The position numbers and the translations under genes are program-made. DNA of 64,000 nt from Ashinkailepas kermadecensis (taxonomy: Eukaryota > Arthropoda > Thecostraca > Neolepadidae): positions 637,001 to 701,000 of the forward strand of contig JAOTOM010005128.1 of NCBI GenBank assembly GCA_034440615.1, read 5' to 3'. Shown here in pieces: positions 1 through 11,039 of the stretch. Below the pieces are notes generated by a model. The model was not told the origin of the DNA, ran no database searches, and worked only from the letters and a program-made list of their open reading frames with translations. Numbering within the stretch: the first letter of the stretch is position 1; the number at the start of each line of letters is the position of its first letter.

Positions 1-712
1 ACAGGACCGTCACACAGGGCAGGTACACAACACTGGACCGTCACTCATGGCCGGTACACAACACGGACAGTCACACGTGGCCGGTACACAACACAGAACC
101 GTAACACAGGGCCGGTACACAACACAGAACCGTCACACAGGGCCGGTACACAACACAGAACCGTCACACAGGGCCGGTACACAACACAGGACCGTCACAC
201 AGGGCCGGTACACAACACAGGACCGTCACACAGAACCGGTAGGCAGCACAGGACCGTCACACCGGGCCGGCACACAATATAACGCCGTCACACAGAGCCG
301 ATAAGCAGCACAGGACCGTCACACAGGGCCAGCACACAGCACAGGACCGTCACACAGGGCCGGTACACAACACAAGACCGTCACACAGGGCCGGTACACA
401 ACACAGGACCGTCACACAGGGCGGGTACACAACACTGGACCGTCACTCATGGCCGGTACACAACACAGGACCGTCACACAGGGCTGGTGCACAACACAGG
501 ACAGTCACACATGGCCGGTACACAACACAACCGTCACACAGGGCCGGTACACAACACAACCGTCACACAGGGCCGGTACACAACACAGAACAGTCACACA
601 GGGCCGGTACACAACACAGAACCGTCACACATGGCCGGTACACAACACAGAACAGTCACACAGGGCCGGTACACAACACAGAACCGTCACACAGGGCCGG
701 TGCACAGAACAA
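1..712. repeat. 31-bp minisatellite, about 23 copies
   Basis: Tandem units of 31 bp built on the core CCGTCACACAGGGCCGGTAC fill the left edge and continue beyond the window. Units differ by scattered substitutions and by short deletions (for example near 300 and 535). Open frames across it on either strand are by-products of the repeat. No exon could be linked to this array; it probably lies in an upstream TEX2 intron. Confidence 0.9.
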
Positions 713-719
713 GACTGTC

Positions 720-945
720 GTGCTGAGTCTCCACCGTCTGAGACCCCAAAGCCTCTGTCTCCACTGTCTGAGTCAAGTCTCGAGCCTCCACTTAGGTCTC
801 CACTGTCCGAGTCAAGTCTCGAGCCTCCACTTAAGTCTCCACTGTCTGAGTCAAGTCTCAAGCCTCCACTTAGGTCTCCACTGTCCGAGTCAAGTCTCAA
901 GCCTCCACTTAGGTCTCCACTGTCTGAGACCTGGGTTAGACTCCC
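720..945. repeat. 39-bp minisatellite, about 5 copies
   Basis: Units of about 39 bp carry the core GAGTCAAGTCTCGAGCCTCC and directly follow the 31-bp array, with an unrelated sequence. The last copy decays at about 930-945. No coding role is supported. Confidence 0.85.
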
Positions 946-1821
946 AAACCTCTTCTTGGCTGGGGTGTTGAGTTAAAAATTATTCCCGAAAAATAGTAGG
1001 GGTGGGAAAGCGGGCACTGCCGAAGGGGAATTACAAGTTGCCGAATGCAATGCTGTACCCATGTTTTCCGAATCTCTATTGTACAACAGTAGTGTAAACC
1101 TGTGCCCTGTCGGGCAGGGGTAGGTTATTCCACAAGTGTAACTCGCGAATTACTACACCGATTTGCAACGATTCGAACAGCAATTAATAGCACTGCATTA
1201 GCCGCCCCGAAACGTTTTCGCAACTTTGTTTATTCATTGGTGTATTTTCTGTTGGGTTTCTTTTCTGTTTTTACTCGTTGTATTACCCATATGTGGTGTT
1301 TGGTGGCTGATAAAGCGGGATATGTATTGAAAATAATACTCAGTTTGGTCTTATTTGCTATCCAAAAGGCAAGAAATTTGCATACTAACGTGGTTATAAA
1401 TAAATATCTTCATAATCAAAATTGTGTTGCATTTCGATCGGCGTTGGATTGAGACAACCGGGATTTACAGATTGAGACAACCGAGCTGCTTTGCTGTTAG
1501 GATGCATAATGTTCATAGGTGCCATGGTTTTTCTCATTAGAACGAAAATACATTTGCTTTGGGATGCTACACAGTAAAATATCACCCATACACGGCACGG
1601 CGCTAATGTTACCGCGATGTAGGTTCTGGCAGACGTCTGTCACCGACTCCTGCCAGTCGGCGTAGTTGTCAGGTGCTCGCTGAAACTTTTTGTCGATCTT
1701 ATATTCATATTTACCTGCGTTCTCGCGGCTGCCGCCTTGAAGCCAGCTGATCACTGAAAGATACATAAATGCAAAGCCTGGCCTGCATCAACGCCTTTGG
1801 CAGCCAGCAACTATTGACCAC
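946..1821. other. No recognisable gene
   Basis: Unique-looking AT-richer DNA. The open frame at 1102-1452 on the plus strand encodes a hydrophobic stretch but has no family resemblance I recognise, no clear splice context and no codon signature. I see no reliable feature here; it is probably TEX2 intron. Confidence 0.4.
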
Positions 1822-2819
1822 CAGTGGCGGGTCCAGGGAAGCCATGGCGGCATGCCCCCCCCCCGGGGCCCCGGGGTCCAAGGGGGTCATTGAACATGTT
1901 GTTTTAGCATAGGCCGTGACGAAGCACACAATATGTGTGTTGCTTCAGGGGGCATTCGGGTGACTGTAGAGGGCCCCAGTGCCGACGAATGAAGGTCCCC
2001 TGAGTCGACGTGAGGTGCCCCTGGGCCGACGATAGGGGCCCTGGGCTGATGGAGATAGTCCCGGGCCGATGAAGAGGATATCCGAGTCGACAGTGTTTCC
2101 ACGAACATACGACGTAAAGGACCCCTGGTAGACTGGCCCCCTTTGAGTAATATGACCCCCTTAACTAGTCGGGAGCCCTCACCGTTGGCTTCGGGACCTC
2201 TTTGCTTGCCGGGGCCCCCTCCGTCAGTCCAGGGCCTTTCATATCTGCATCACCCCTCTGACGGCTCAGGGGCCCTTCATAAAGGTTTGAACCCCTCAAA
2301 TGGCCCCGCATCCTCTCTGGTCGGCAGGTGCCATTTCCGTCGGTCCACGAGCCATCTTCGTTGACACAGGACTGGGGCCCTGTCTGTCGAATGAGGGCCT
2401 AAATATACCATGCTGCTCGTTACGCTCCAATATCCAAAATGACTTAGACTCGGACTCAGACCTCAGACCCGGTCCCTTCTCTCAGCGAGAGAAGGGGTAC
2501 TAAGGTCCAAAGGGCACCGAAACTTTGTGTTGGACCCTCGGCGAAGTCCTCGCTTCGCCACCGGTATCACGTTAACAAGGTTAATCCTCCGCAAGCGGTT
2601 TGGATTACAAAAAGAAAAATGCGCTGCAAACTCTCGACGCCACGAATCCCACGATGACGAACACGAGCTATGGTACGATGCTACCTGTAATACAGCCTAG
2701 ACATTTTCTGAGCACACCTTCCCCCCCCCCCGGTCAACAAACTTCATGGTAGGGGTACCAAAGTCCAGTGGGTACCACAATTTATGGATGCCCCTGGCCA
2801 AATCCTGGATCCGCCAGTG
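1822..2819. mobile_element. Possible hAT-like non-autonomous element
   Basis: The left end CAGTGGCGGGTCCAGG and the right end CTGGATCCGCCAGTGG are near inverted copies, and the interior is C-run rich with no transposase. Similar CAGNGGCG ends recur at 10063, 18729, 35372 and 39396. An 8-bp target duplication is not convincing here, so the boundaries are tentative. Confidence 0.4.
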
Positions 2820-4023
2820 GTGACGATGGTGGTAATGGTTACGAACGAGGGCGAAGAACAAGTCACTCTACTCGCGTGGATGTGATACAAATGCTTATCT
2901 CATCGGTCGGAACTTGCCAGACCCGAACGTCACGCTTTTGATGCCTTAGTACCGTCTTTCTTACAGCGTCTCGCGTTCTACTTTCTTATTGATGTGCTCT
3001 TTTAGCTTCAATTTTGACCAATGGGAACAATTTTCTTCATCATGCGCTCTTAGCCTTTGCTCAGTGAAAGAGGTTGGCGGTGGTATTTCCGCCCGCGGAC
3101 ACTTTAAGCGGTATTTTGCGGTATAGCACAACATTTCGAGTTCGTATGTTCTCATTCGGAGCCGGATCTGCTCTTCGGTTTCACATTTACCAAGTTTCAT
3201 CACAATATCTCTCCTGAAGTACTCTCAATCTTTGCTCAAAGGAAGAGGTTTGCGGTGACATTCCCAAGCGCAGGCAGCTTCCCATGCACCTCGTACTGCA
3301 GCCGACACTTGTCATTCGTCCCAGGTGACAATTGGGCAGTCTTGGTTCGTGACCCGACGAGGGAGGATGACGGTTTTTATTTCTTCTTCAGTAATGCGGT
3401 TGCGTGAGTGTATTGCATCCGACAATCACTTTGGCTCTGCATATTAGTACTAGTGGTTTATTGATGTAAGCCCATTCATTGAAATGCACACCACAAGGAC
3501 AAATATATATGACACATAAAGTAAGGATAACAAAAATCACAACCACGAGTTCATACCTAAGCTAGGTAGCGTGACGTGTTGTTTGCGTTGTAGTGCGCTC
3601 ACACTACAGCCCAGCAGGCACACACGCATACCACGAATGTTGGGACGCTTCCAGAGCATTACTGCAACAACTACAAAGGAGTCGCTAGTGTGTCGTGCAT
3701 CAAGCTGGCGACGTAAGAGAAGTTGAAGTCTGAATGTGTTCGCCGGATCCCATATAGGAAAGAGCAGCGGACAAAGATGTTCGTTTCAGTTTGTGTTTCC
3801 AGTTTACGTACATGCTTCAAGGACCGTGGCGATATAATCACTCGCGGTAATGCTCCTGTGACTGATGGACACGGATATTCGACTTCGCTGCGCTTTTGAC
3901 ACTTATCCCGCTCGTCCAGCGCCACCATAGGCGCTTTATGCTGGTGACGGTGGTATCGATACTGGAGGCGTTGATAGTGTTGGCGACGGACCTTGACTGT
4001 GTTCTAGCTGCGCCACCTACCAG
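2820..4023. other. Presumed TEX2 intron sequence
   Basis: No exon is recognised before the acceptor at 4021-4023. A minus-strand open frame at 2961-3203 is rich in charged residues and may be a decayed fragment of a foreign coding sequence, but I cannot assign it to a family. Nothing else is supported. Confidence 0.35.
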
Positions 4024-4109
4024 TTCGACCGTGACGACGAAGTGGCGAGTGTAGACTCGTCCAGCGACGAGGACGACCAGGACGGTCCACCGCCTGTCAA
4101 CTCCGACAG
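4024..4109 (+). CDS. TEX2-like protein, exon encoding acidic linker
   Basis: This 86-bp exon lies between an acceptor (CACCTACCAG ending 4023) and a donor (GTGAAT at 4110). It reads FDRDDEVASVDSSSDEDDQD and continues to NSD, ending in phase 2. TEX2 proteins carry an acidic serine-rich stretch just before the second half of their SMP lipid-transfer domain, so position and composition fit. The split codon (AG plus T) joins the next exon in frame. The evidence is compositional and positional, so this exon is less certain than those downstream. Earlier TEX2 exons were not found and should lie left of the window. Confidence 0.6.
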
Positions 4110-4256
4110 GTGAATACGCTGTCTACTGTCGCCGTCCTTCTGCCCACCTCTGCAGATCGCCTCGGCTGTTGCCTTGTCCTGGGACTGGGTGACACTGTGC
4201 GGTAAGGTTTTCTGTGCCATCTTCCCTGGCCGGCCCCTGTTGTGACAGTTTACTGC

Positions 4257-5938
4257 CACACTGTTCCCAGTGGAAGTGCGGCCCTGACTGCTTCCGCCGA
4301 CTCCCCTGACCGGTCTGTGTCGTGACAGTACACCGTCACTGTTAGAGTGGCAGTGTGGACTCCACAGACTATTCGGGATTCTCTCACAAATACGATTTGC
4401 TGTCATCTATCCAGGGAGGTAAAGACACTGCACTGGTTTGGGCATGGTGAATTCTCCCTACACTTGGAGGTACACCTGGCCGGAACCTGAAACCTAGGTA
4501 GAAAGGAACACTGTTATTGGCGCTATATGATCAATATGGTCGATGCGCCCTAAAGCCCAAATAACAAACTAACAGTGGAAGTATAGTCCCCACCGCCTTC
4601 CCTGACCAGTCTGTGTCGTGACAGTACACCGTCACTGTTACAGTGGCAGTGCGGCCCCCACCGCCTCCCCTGACCAGTCTGTGTCGTGACAGTACACCGT
4701 CACTGTTACAGTGGCAGTGCGGCCCCCACCGCCTCCCCTGACCAGTCTGTGTCGTGACAGTACACCGTCACTGTCACGGTGGAAGTGCAGTTCCCACCGC
4801 CTTCCCTGACCAGTCTGTGTCGTGACAGTACACCGTCACTGTTACAGTGGCAGTGCGGGCCCCATCGCCCCCTGACCAGTCTGTGTCGTGACAGTACACC
4901 GTCACTGTCACGGTGGAAGTGCAGCCCCCACCGCCTCCCCTGACCAGTCTGTGTCGTGACAGTACACCGTCACTGTTACAGTGGCAGTGCGGCCCCCATC
5001 GCCTCCCCTGACCAGTCTGTGTCGTGACAGTACACCGTCACTGTTACAGTGGCAGTGCGGCCCCCATCGCCTCCCCTGACCAGTCTGTGTCGTGACAGTA
5101 CACCGTCACTGTTACAGTGGCAGTGCGGCCCCCACCGCCTCCCCTGACCAGTCTGTGTCGTGACAGTACACCGTCACTGTTACAGTGGCAGTGCGGCCCC
5201 CACCGCCTCCCTGACCAGTCTGTGTCGTGACAGTACACCGTCACTGTTACAGTGGCAGTGCGGCCCCCATCGCCTCCCCTGACCAGTCTGTGTCGTGACA
5301 GTACACCGTCACTGTTACAGTGGCAGTGCAGCCCCCACCGCCTCCCCTGACCAGTCTGTGTCGTGACAGTACACCGTCACTGTCACGGTGGCAGTGCAGC
5401 CCCCACCGCCTCCCCTGACCAGTCTGTGTCGTGACAGTACACCGTCACTGTCACGGTGGCAGTGCAGCCCCCACCGCCTCCCCTGACCAGTCTGTGTCGT
5501 GACAGTACACCGTCACTGTTACAGTGGCAGTGCGGCCCCCATCGCCTCCCCTGACCAGTCTGTGTCGTGACAGTACACCGTCACTGTCACGGTGGCAGTG
5601 CAGCCCCCACCGCCTCCCCTGACCAGTCTGTGTCGTGACAGTACACCGTCACTGTCACGGTGGAAGTGCAGTTCCCACCGCCTTCCCTGACCAGTCTGTG
5701 TCGTGACAGTACACCGTCACTGTTACAGTGGCAGTGCGGCCCCCATCGCCTCCCCTGACCAGTCTGTGTCGTGACAGTACACCGTCACTGTTATAGTGGC
5801 AGTGTGGCCCCCATCGCCTCCCCTGACCAGTCTGTGTCGTGACAGTACACCGTCACTGTCACGGTGGAAGTGCAGTTCCCACCGCCTTCCCTGACCAGTC
5901 TGTGTCGTGACAGTACACCGTCACTGTTACAGTGGCAG
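4257..5938. repeat. 68-bp array anchored on the TEX2 acceptor
   Basis: About 20 units of 68 bp run from about 4580 to the exon at 5939. One diverged outlying unit at 4257-4355 is separated from them by inserted DNA. Each unit contains CACTGTTACAGTGGCAG, which is identical to the acceptor that ends at 5938. The array therefore carries about 20 copies of the acceptor, and only the last joins coding sequence. Variants ACGGTGGAAG and ACAGTGGCAG alternate between units. Confidence 0.9.
4519..4573 (+). mobile_element. Hairpin-tail mini-retroposon copy
   Basis: The copy starts GGCGCTATATGATC and has the closing arm GATGCGCCC followed by TAAAGCCCAAATAAC. It belongs to the same short family as the copies at 30637, 32411, 33524, 42151, 52650 and 55482. 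It sits in the gap that interrupts the 68-bp array; no clear target duplication is visible. Confidence 0.7.
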
Positions 5939-6047
5939 TACCACGTCCGCCACTCCAGGTGCCGCTGCTAGTCAACCCGGGCCCAGCGTGGGCAAGCGCT
6001 TCTTACAAGTGGTGGACAGGGTGACCACCTCACGCTATTTCCAGCAG
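5939..6047 (+). CDS. TEX2-like protein, SMP-proximal exon
   Basis: The acceptor is the last unit of the 68-bp array (GTGGCAG ending 5938) and the donor is GTATGC at 6048. The exon begins by completing AGT and reads through a Ser/Ala/Pro linker to VGKRFLQVVDRVTTSRYFQQ, leaving in phase 0. The VDR...SRYFQ motif is the conserved TEX2 segment that precedes the C-terminal part of the SMP domain. Length (109 bp) and phase agree with both neighbours. SMP proteins carry lipids between membranes at endoplasmic reticulum contact sites; that role is inferred from the family. Confidence 0.85.
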
Positions 6048-6638
6048 GTATGCGGCTCAGTCTTGGGCCACTTGGGCCGTTTTGTAGGTGTCATGTCAGT
6101 CAGTAGCTGGCGTCCACCTGTCGTAGGGAGAAACCAGTTTCGCTCAGGACTGGGAGCCTGTAACTACTCGAGCCCGTGTGGCCTGAGTCGTGTGACTAAA
6201 AGAGGGTTTGTCGCGTGACTAATGAGAATGGACTGCTTCACCTAGATTGATATAATCGACTGATACGTGCGATGGGATTAATGTACATTAAGCTTGCAAA
6301 TGGACGCAATAGGTGAAGAAGAGCACCCATAATTGTTTTTGTGTTTAAAATGCATTGTATGACGTGTATTATATCCTTACCGCCTATGCTGACGGGATTC
6401 TTACGACTTTCATACACGATATCTCCCTGCATAGATGCGGCTGATAGCTTCAGGTTGAAATTATATTTTTTAAAGCATCCTTTGTGTCACTGGGAAGTCA
6501 AAGAACACGTCCTCGGTGCCCATCGAAGCTGTGTTTAGTGCTGTCACCTGGGCTGATGCCATGGTGTTTGTACACCGATATAGTACTCGATGGTGTGCGT
6601 GCGGCGCCTCCAAATATATGGGTGTGATATGTTGGCAG

Positions 6639-6772
6639 GCGGCGCAGAACCGCTACGTGAAGCGCTACATTGAGGAGTTCTCCAACACGCCGCTGGAGCT
6701 GGCGGTAACGCTGAAGCACCTGCGGGCCGTGCTGACCGTCAACATCCCACGGCCTCCTACCGACCGGGTCTG
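6639..6772 (+). CDS. TEX2-like protein, SMP domain exon
   Basis: The acceptor TGTTGGCAG ends at 6638 and the donor GTGAGA starts at 6773. The exon reads AAQNRYVKRYIEEFSNTP and then a beta-strand-rich stretch ending VNIPRPPTDRVW. The NIPxPPTDRxW motif is diagnostic of TEX2 SMP domains. It enters in phase 0, leaves in phase 2, and the split Trp codon is completed by the next exon. An alternative acceptor nine bases downstream (GGCGCAG ending 6647) would drop only three residues. Confidence 0.92.
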
Positions 6773-7350
6773 GTGAGACTGAGAGCCACCGCTGGCACCA
6801 GCGATGGCTGTCTTTACGGCCGCTTTGCCAATGCAGATCAGGGGCGAGCTGTTGGGCTCCCGTCCCCGTGCTGCAGGAACAAGGTTGAGCACCATACCGT
6901 TATCGGTAGAACACTTGTGAATATACTGCAACTGCCCGAGTTTGGCAACCCGCGGATACATGACTGTTGAATTGCCGGGTGGGGCGACAGATTTGCCGGA
7001 GGGTGCGGAAAGTGGCATCGCGACATAGCCTTGTTCTTTGAGTAAAAAGTGCGGGCATTTCAGAGCAGATGTGGGTGCAAGTGGGCAAAAATATAAATTC
7101 ACAATTAAGTCCGGTTGTGAATGAATGTAACGGAGCTTGCAACCTCAGTACAGAAATGTAATTAAGGTTTAGAAAGGCGGCGATCGAGTTCTGTCGGATG
7201 GCAGTTGGTGTGAGTGTAGCTGGTGACGGTTCAGCTGGACCTGGTGATGGTGGAGCTGGACCTGGTGAGGGTTCGGCCACTGTACTGAAGTCAGTGGCAG
7301 TACTGCTAACTGACTGGGCAGTGTTGCTGAGCTGACCGTGGTCTCCACAG

Positions 7351-7471
7351 GTACGGCTTCCGTGGCCAGCCCGATCTTCTACTGTCGGCCCACCCGCGGC
7401 TTGGTACGCGTGACGTCACACTGACCCAGGTCACCGACTGGATCGAAAACAAGCTGGTGGAGGAGGTGAAC
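7351..7471 (+). CDS. TEX2-like protein, SMP domain exon
   Basis: The acceptor is GTCTCCACAG ending 7350 and the donor is GTAAGT at 7472. It completes the Trp codon and reads YGFRGQPDLLLSAHPRLG, then a segment with VTLTQVTDWIENKLVEEVN. The W-YGFR and VTxWIExKL motifs match the end of the TEX2 SMP domain, where they form part of the lipid-binding tubular fold. It leaves in phase 0. Confidence 0.93.
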
Positions 7472-7981
7472 GTAAGTGGTAGTTAGTCGTGGGAAGAAGC
7501 CGCCGAACACGCGATGGCTAGTTGGAAGCGGCTGGAGTCCGGGCGTGGCGTTAACTGGTTGTGGTACTTGGTTGTCTCCTGATCTTCAACTCTGTGGTGT
7601 ATGAAAAGTTCCGTATCGTCATATCGCATTAGTGTTGGCTGGACTTGTCAATTTTTGCTTTGTTTGCTCGTGTGGCTGAGGACGCCCGACTCTCCATTAT
7701 CTAATACTCAACATGAATCTCGGTTTTCTGATTCAAGGATTATCTCGGCTGAACCACAACTCTGGGCACCTTCGCTCATTTCAGACTTGTGTAGTGGCGA
7801 AATGGCGTTGATTCCTCCAAAGCTGGGAGCTAACTTCACCCGTGCCGCCAATGTGCGCGATTGTCAGGCGCTGGAGTAGGAAATTGTGCAGTCCGTCGGT
7901 CGACTGACTCGGCATTGGTGGCGACCGATTGTCAGCTTGTATGTATGCTTGCTTGACGGATGTAGAGTCAATCGTGCAAAT

Positions 7982-8030
7982 GGGCGCCATATAGCCGATG
8001 CAGTCTAAGCGTCCTTAAATCATAGAAGCC
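7982..8030 (+). mobile_element. Degenerate hairpin-tail copy
   Basis: The sequence GGGCGCCATATAGCC followed by GTCTAAGCGTCCTTAAA resembles the hairpin-tail family but has several mismatches and no visible target duplication. It lies in the last TEX2 intron. Confidence 0.4.
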
Positions 8031-8093
8031 AACCAAGGTTGCGTAAGCGCACGTCGTGCGGTGTATATGACAAGGTGACTTGTGCCATTGCAG

Positions 8094-8162
8094 AAAATGT
8101 TGGTGCTACCCAATATGGACGACGTCATCATACCGCTGCTGAACGAGGAGTTGTCCGACTGA
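8094..8162 (+). CDS. TEX2-like protein, terminal coding exon
   Basis: The acceptor is TGCCATTGCAG ending 8093. The exon reads KMLVLPNMDDVIIPLLNEEL, then Ser-Asp and the stop TGA (8160-8162). The conserved VLPNMDD motif closes the TEX2 SMP domain, and the protein stops 14 residues after it, a shorter tail than in vertebrate TEX2. No AATAAA signal is obvious in the following few hundred bases, so the transcript end is undetermined. With this exon the TEX2 gene ends; the next gene on this strand starts 17 kb away. Confidence 0.92.
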   Translation, partial: KMLVLPNMDDVIIPLLNEELSD

Positions 8163-11039
8163 GCAGGCAGGCCAACCGACGTGAAGCTGCCTTCGGGACC
8201 CTCCGCTGCTCTTTATGGGATGCACATTAGAGGACGTGCCTTCGCTTGGGTACGCACTGGTATCTGGTGATATATCTTGGCTTCTGTGGGGCTTCGGTGA
8301 TGTATGCTGATGTGTGTCGGTATCTGCATTTATCCTCGGTGTATTGGATGTTACCCGTATTACTGACGGTGTGCCGCGTCTCCCTCCGTTGCCGACGGGG
8401 TGTGCACATCTCCCTCTGGCCTACACCCATTCTTGTGCTGTGATGCTCGCCAGGTAGACGTGCTTCCCGTGCCGGTTGCCTGGATCCCGACCCCACTCAT
8501 CCCGACCCCCAATCATCCCTCACCGAAACACATGGGAACCGCCGCACGTTCAGGCAGCGATGAGTCACACCAAACCAAAGACTGGCGGGCCATTTAGCCT
8601 GCCTCTTTAGACATGGACCGGTGTAGTTAAGCAGCTGGACGGACGGAAGTCAAGTCGCGCTCAGGTTGGCTGTGGGTTGTACGACTCGACGTGGATGCAC
8701 AAGGTAGCTGTGATCAGCCAGTTTGTATTTTGTTCCATGTTGTGAATGCGTGACTTAGTGTACTACAAGCTGGCCTGCGTCGAACAGCAATTCGCCACCC
8801 CCGGGAAAACGTAGGCTCCCTCGAACTGCATGAGGCAGTGCTTCCGGCTATGTGGCTGGTCATTGTCGTGCCCTCTGCAGACTCAAAACCGGCATTTCCT
8901 GGGGAATCCGCCCGAATGAAGGGTTCCCGGTGACATGTTGCAACATCCTTGGGTGTCCCAGCGTGGCCTGACACTGACCTTACTCATCGACTAGTCGTAC
9001 TCCACCAGCATCGCAGGGCATTATCAGTCGGGTATGGGGCATGAGAGACAGTGTGTCGCGGTCTGGAGATCAATTCCACTGCCGGCTGTGGCGTTGCTTG
9101 ATGTGTTTATAAGCGTACTTGGGTTTGAATACTGCTATCTGAATCCCAAACAACCCATTGATGTTCGATTTGGTGCTTTGCTTGGTGTGTGTCCCCTGTT
9201 ATTAAAGTGCGTCGGACCAAACACTACCTGTATCATATTTTTAAGGCACTTGTATGTGATTGAATATATTTTTAATATCGCGCTCGTTCGTCTTGTGGTT
9301 AAGCCTAGTCTTGGTCGTGCGGACTCGTATACAGCATGTCCGGTTGTATACCCGGCGATCAGAGTAACACGGTAGCATGTGACAGGCTCTACATGGCTGC
9401 AGAGGCTGCACCCGGCTGGCGCGTCCACCAGGGTCGGTCCTCAACCGCCAACGATGAGGCACACGGCGGTTGAGTTGTCAAAAAGAAATCACGGAAATTT
9501 CGGTTTTACTATTTAAGGTCATCCTGCGGGAAATGGCGCTCCTTCGAAATCCAGTCGGTATTTAGTGATACCAATGGGACAAACTTATGAAGAGTATGGA
9601 GGAGGATCTAGCTGCCCTAACCTCAGTTCAGCCCATGTTTCAATGAGTACCTGGGTGGAACGTCTGAAACATAACAGTGGGGTTATAAGGCGCCAATCAG
9701 CTTCAGTCGTTCCATCTGTAAGATTGATCAGATGTTGCGTTCACCAGATGTTCAAAAGTAGTTTCCATTGTTTTTCCTTCGAGTCATCCTTGTTCGGAAC
9801 CGTGGGTGATGTAAATATTTCGAGACTCCTCAAGGTGCGGAAAAGACCTCAGGATCTGACAGATTACATTAGTGTGTTTCTAAGGCAACATTTTTCACAT
9901 GTGCTCATAGTTTTCGAGAAAACTTCTGTTCTGTGTGGATTTTTTTTGTAAAGGGGGTGAGGGGAAACTCACTTTCTTCACCCCTGCAAGTTTTGATTCG
10001 TTTGTCGAACACAAACCTGGTCATTTGGGAAAACTATGTACCTAGATACGCACAGGGGCGGGTCCAAAAATTGTCATGGGGCACATGTCCGGAGGGGCGC
10101 CTCTTCCTCATAGGGGTACGACGTCTCTGGCTGAACAACTTTAGAGGAGAAGGTGTACTCAAGCCTTCCCGGAGAGGTAACCTTTTCCTCTCAAAGGGTG
10201 CCTCTGGCTGAAAACAATTTGAGGGGGATTCACTCGAGCCTTCCCAGCGCCTATTTCCGGCCGTAGGGGCGCAACATTTCCATGGGGGTACGTTTACCCA
10301 GTGCCCAATTGTATCCGATGCTTGGTTCGCGACTGTGTGGACTGTGGTCGTGGAGTGTGGAAAGGGCTGGAGAGAGCGACTTGTCGCGGGAAAGCATCGT
10401 GACGTCATCTGAAACATCGGCTCACAAAAGTGACGGCGAATAATAAAACTGACTTCCCTGTTTTATTTGTCTGTTTTGTCTCATGTGCGTGAAGTCCGTC
10501 AAAATATATATTGAGAAGGGACAAGGCGGAAGGGAGGAATGGCAGGGGATATGCAGAGGTGGGTAGACGGCAGATTACGTGATCAAGAGAAAGAGTTCGG
10601 AATAAAAATGTATGTGTGCCTGTCCTATTACAGTGCCTTCATTCTCGGAGGCCTTGGGTTTTCACAGTTTTCTGCGTATTCATGTAATTGGTATTCATGA
10701 CCTTGGAACAGCTTGTCTTTTACCATTCTCCACATTTCATACGCATCTAAGCCCATCAATAACTCTTCCCAATGAATTTCATTCAGGCAATTCCTGAACT
10801 CATTGTAATCCCCTTTAGCAAAATTTAAAATAAATGTTTTATTGACAGCATATAATGTGATCCCTATTACCGAAGGTCTCTCCTATGCTAACATTCTGTA
10901 CAAAATTTGCTTTAAATCTTTTTATCATTTGTATACACCAGATCTAACATTTTATTTCCCCTTGTAGGTTCATGTGTCATTTGGTTGGTTATTGGTTTTA
11001 CGACACGTTGACAGTTGAGTCATGTATCGTCGCCAATCA
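8163..11039. other. Intergenic region without recognised genes
   Basis: Only short, unsupported open frames occur. At about 10063-10290 there is a stretch opening with CAGGGGCGGGTCCAAAAATT and holding two diverged copies of a GCCTCTGGCTGAA-centred motif; it looks like transposon debris. No promoter or RNA gene is recognised. Confidence 0.45.

Noticed and set aside
1..712. CRISPR-like appearance of regular repeats
   Set aside because: No distinct repeat-spacer pattern: the whole 31-bp unit repeats, no cas genes exist, and the DNA is eukaryotic. The same applies to the other arrays.
1102..1452. Possible small membrane protein
   Set aside because: No homology recognised, no supporting splice or promoter signal, and length is within chance for this composition.
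2961..3203. Minus-strand charged 80-codon frame
   Set aside because: It looks more protein-like than its neighbours but has stops upstream and no recognised family; left unassigned.
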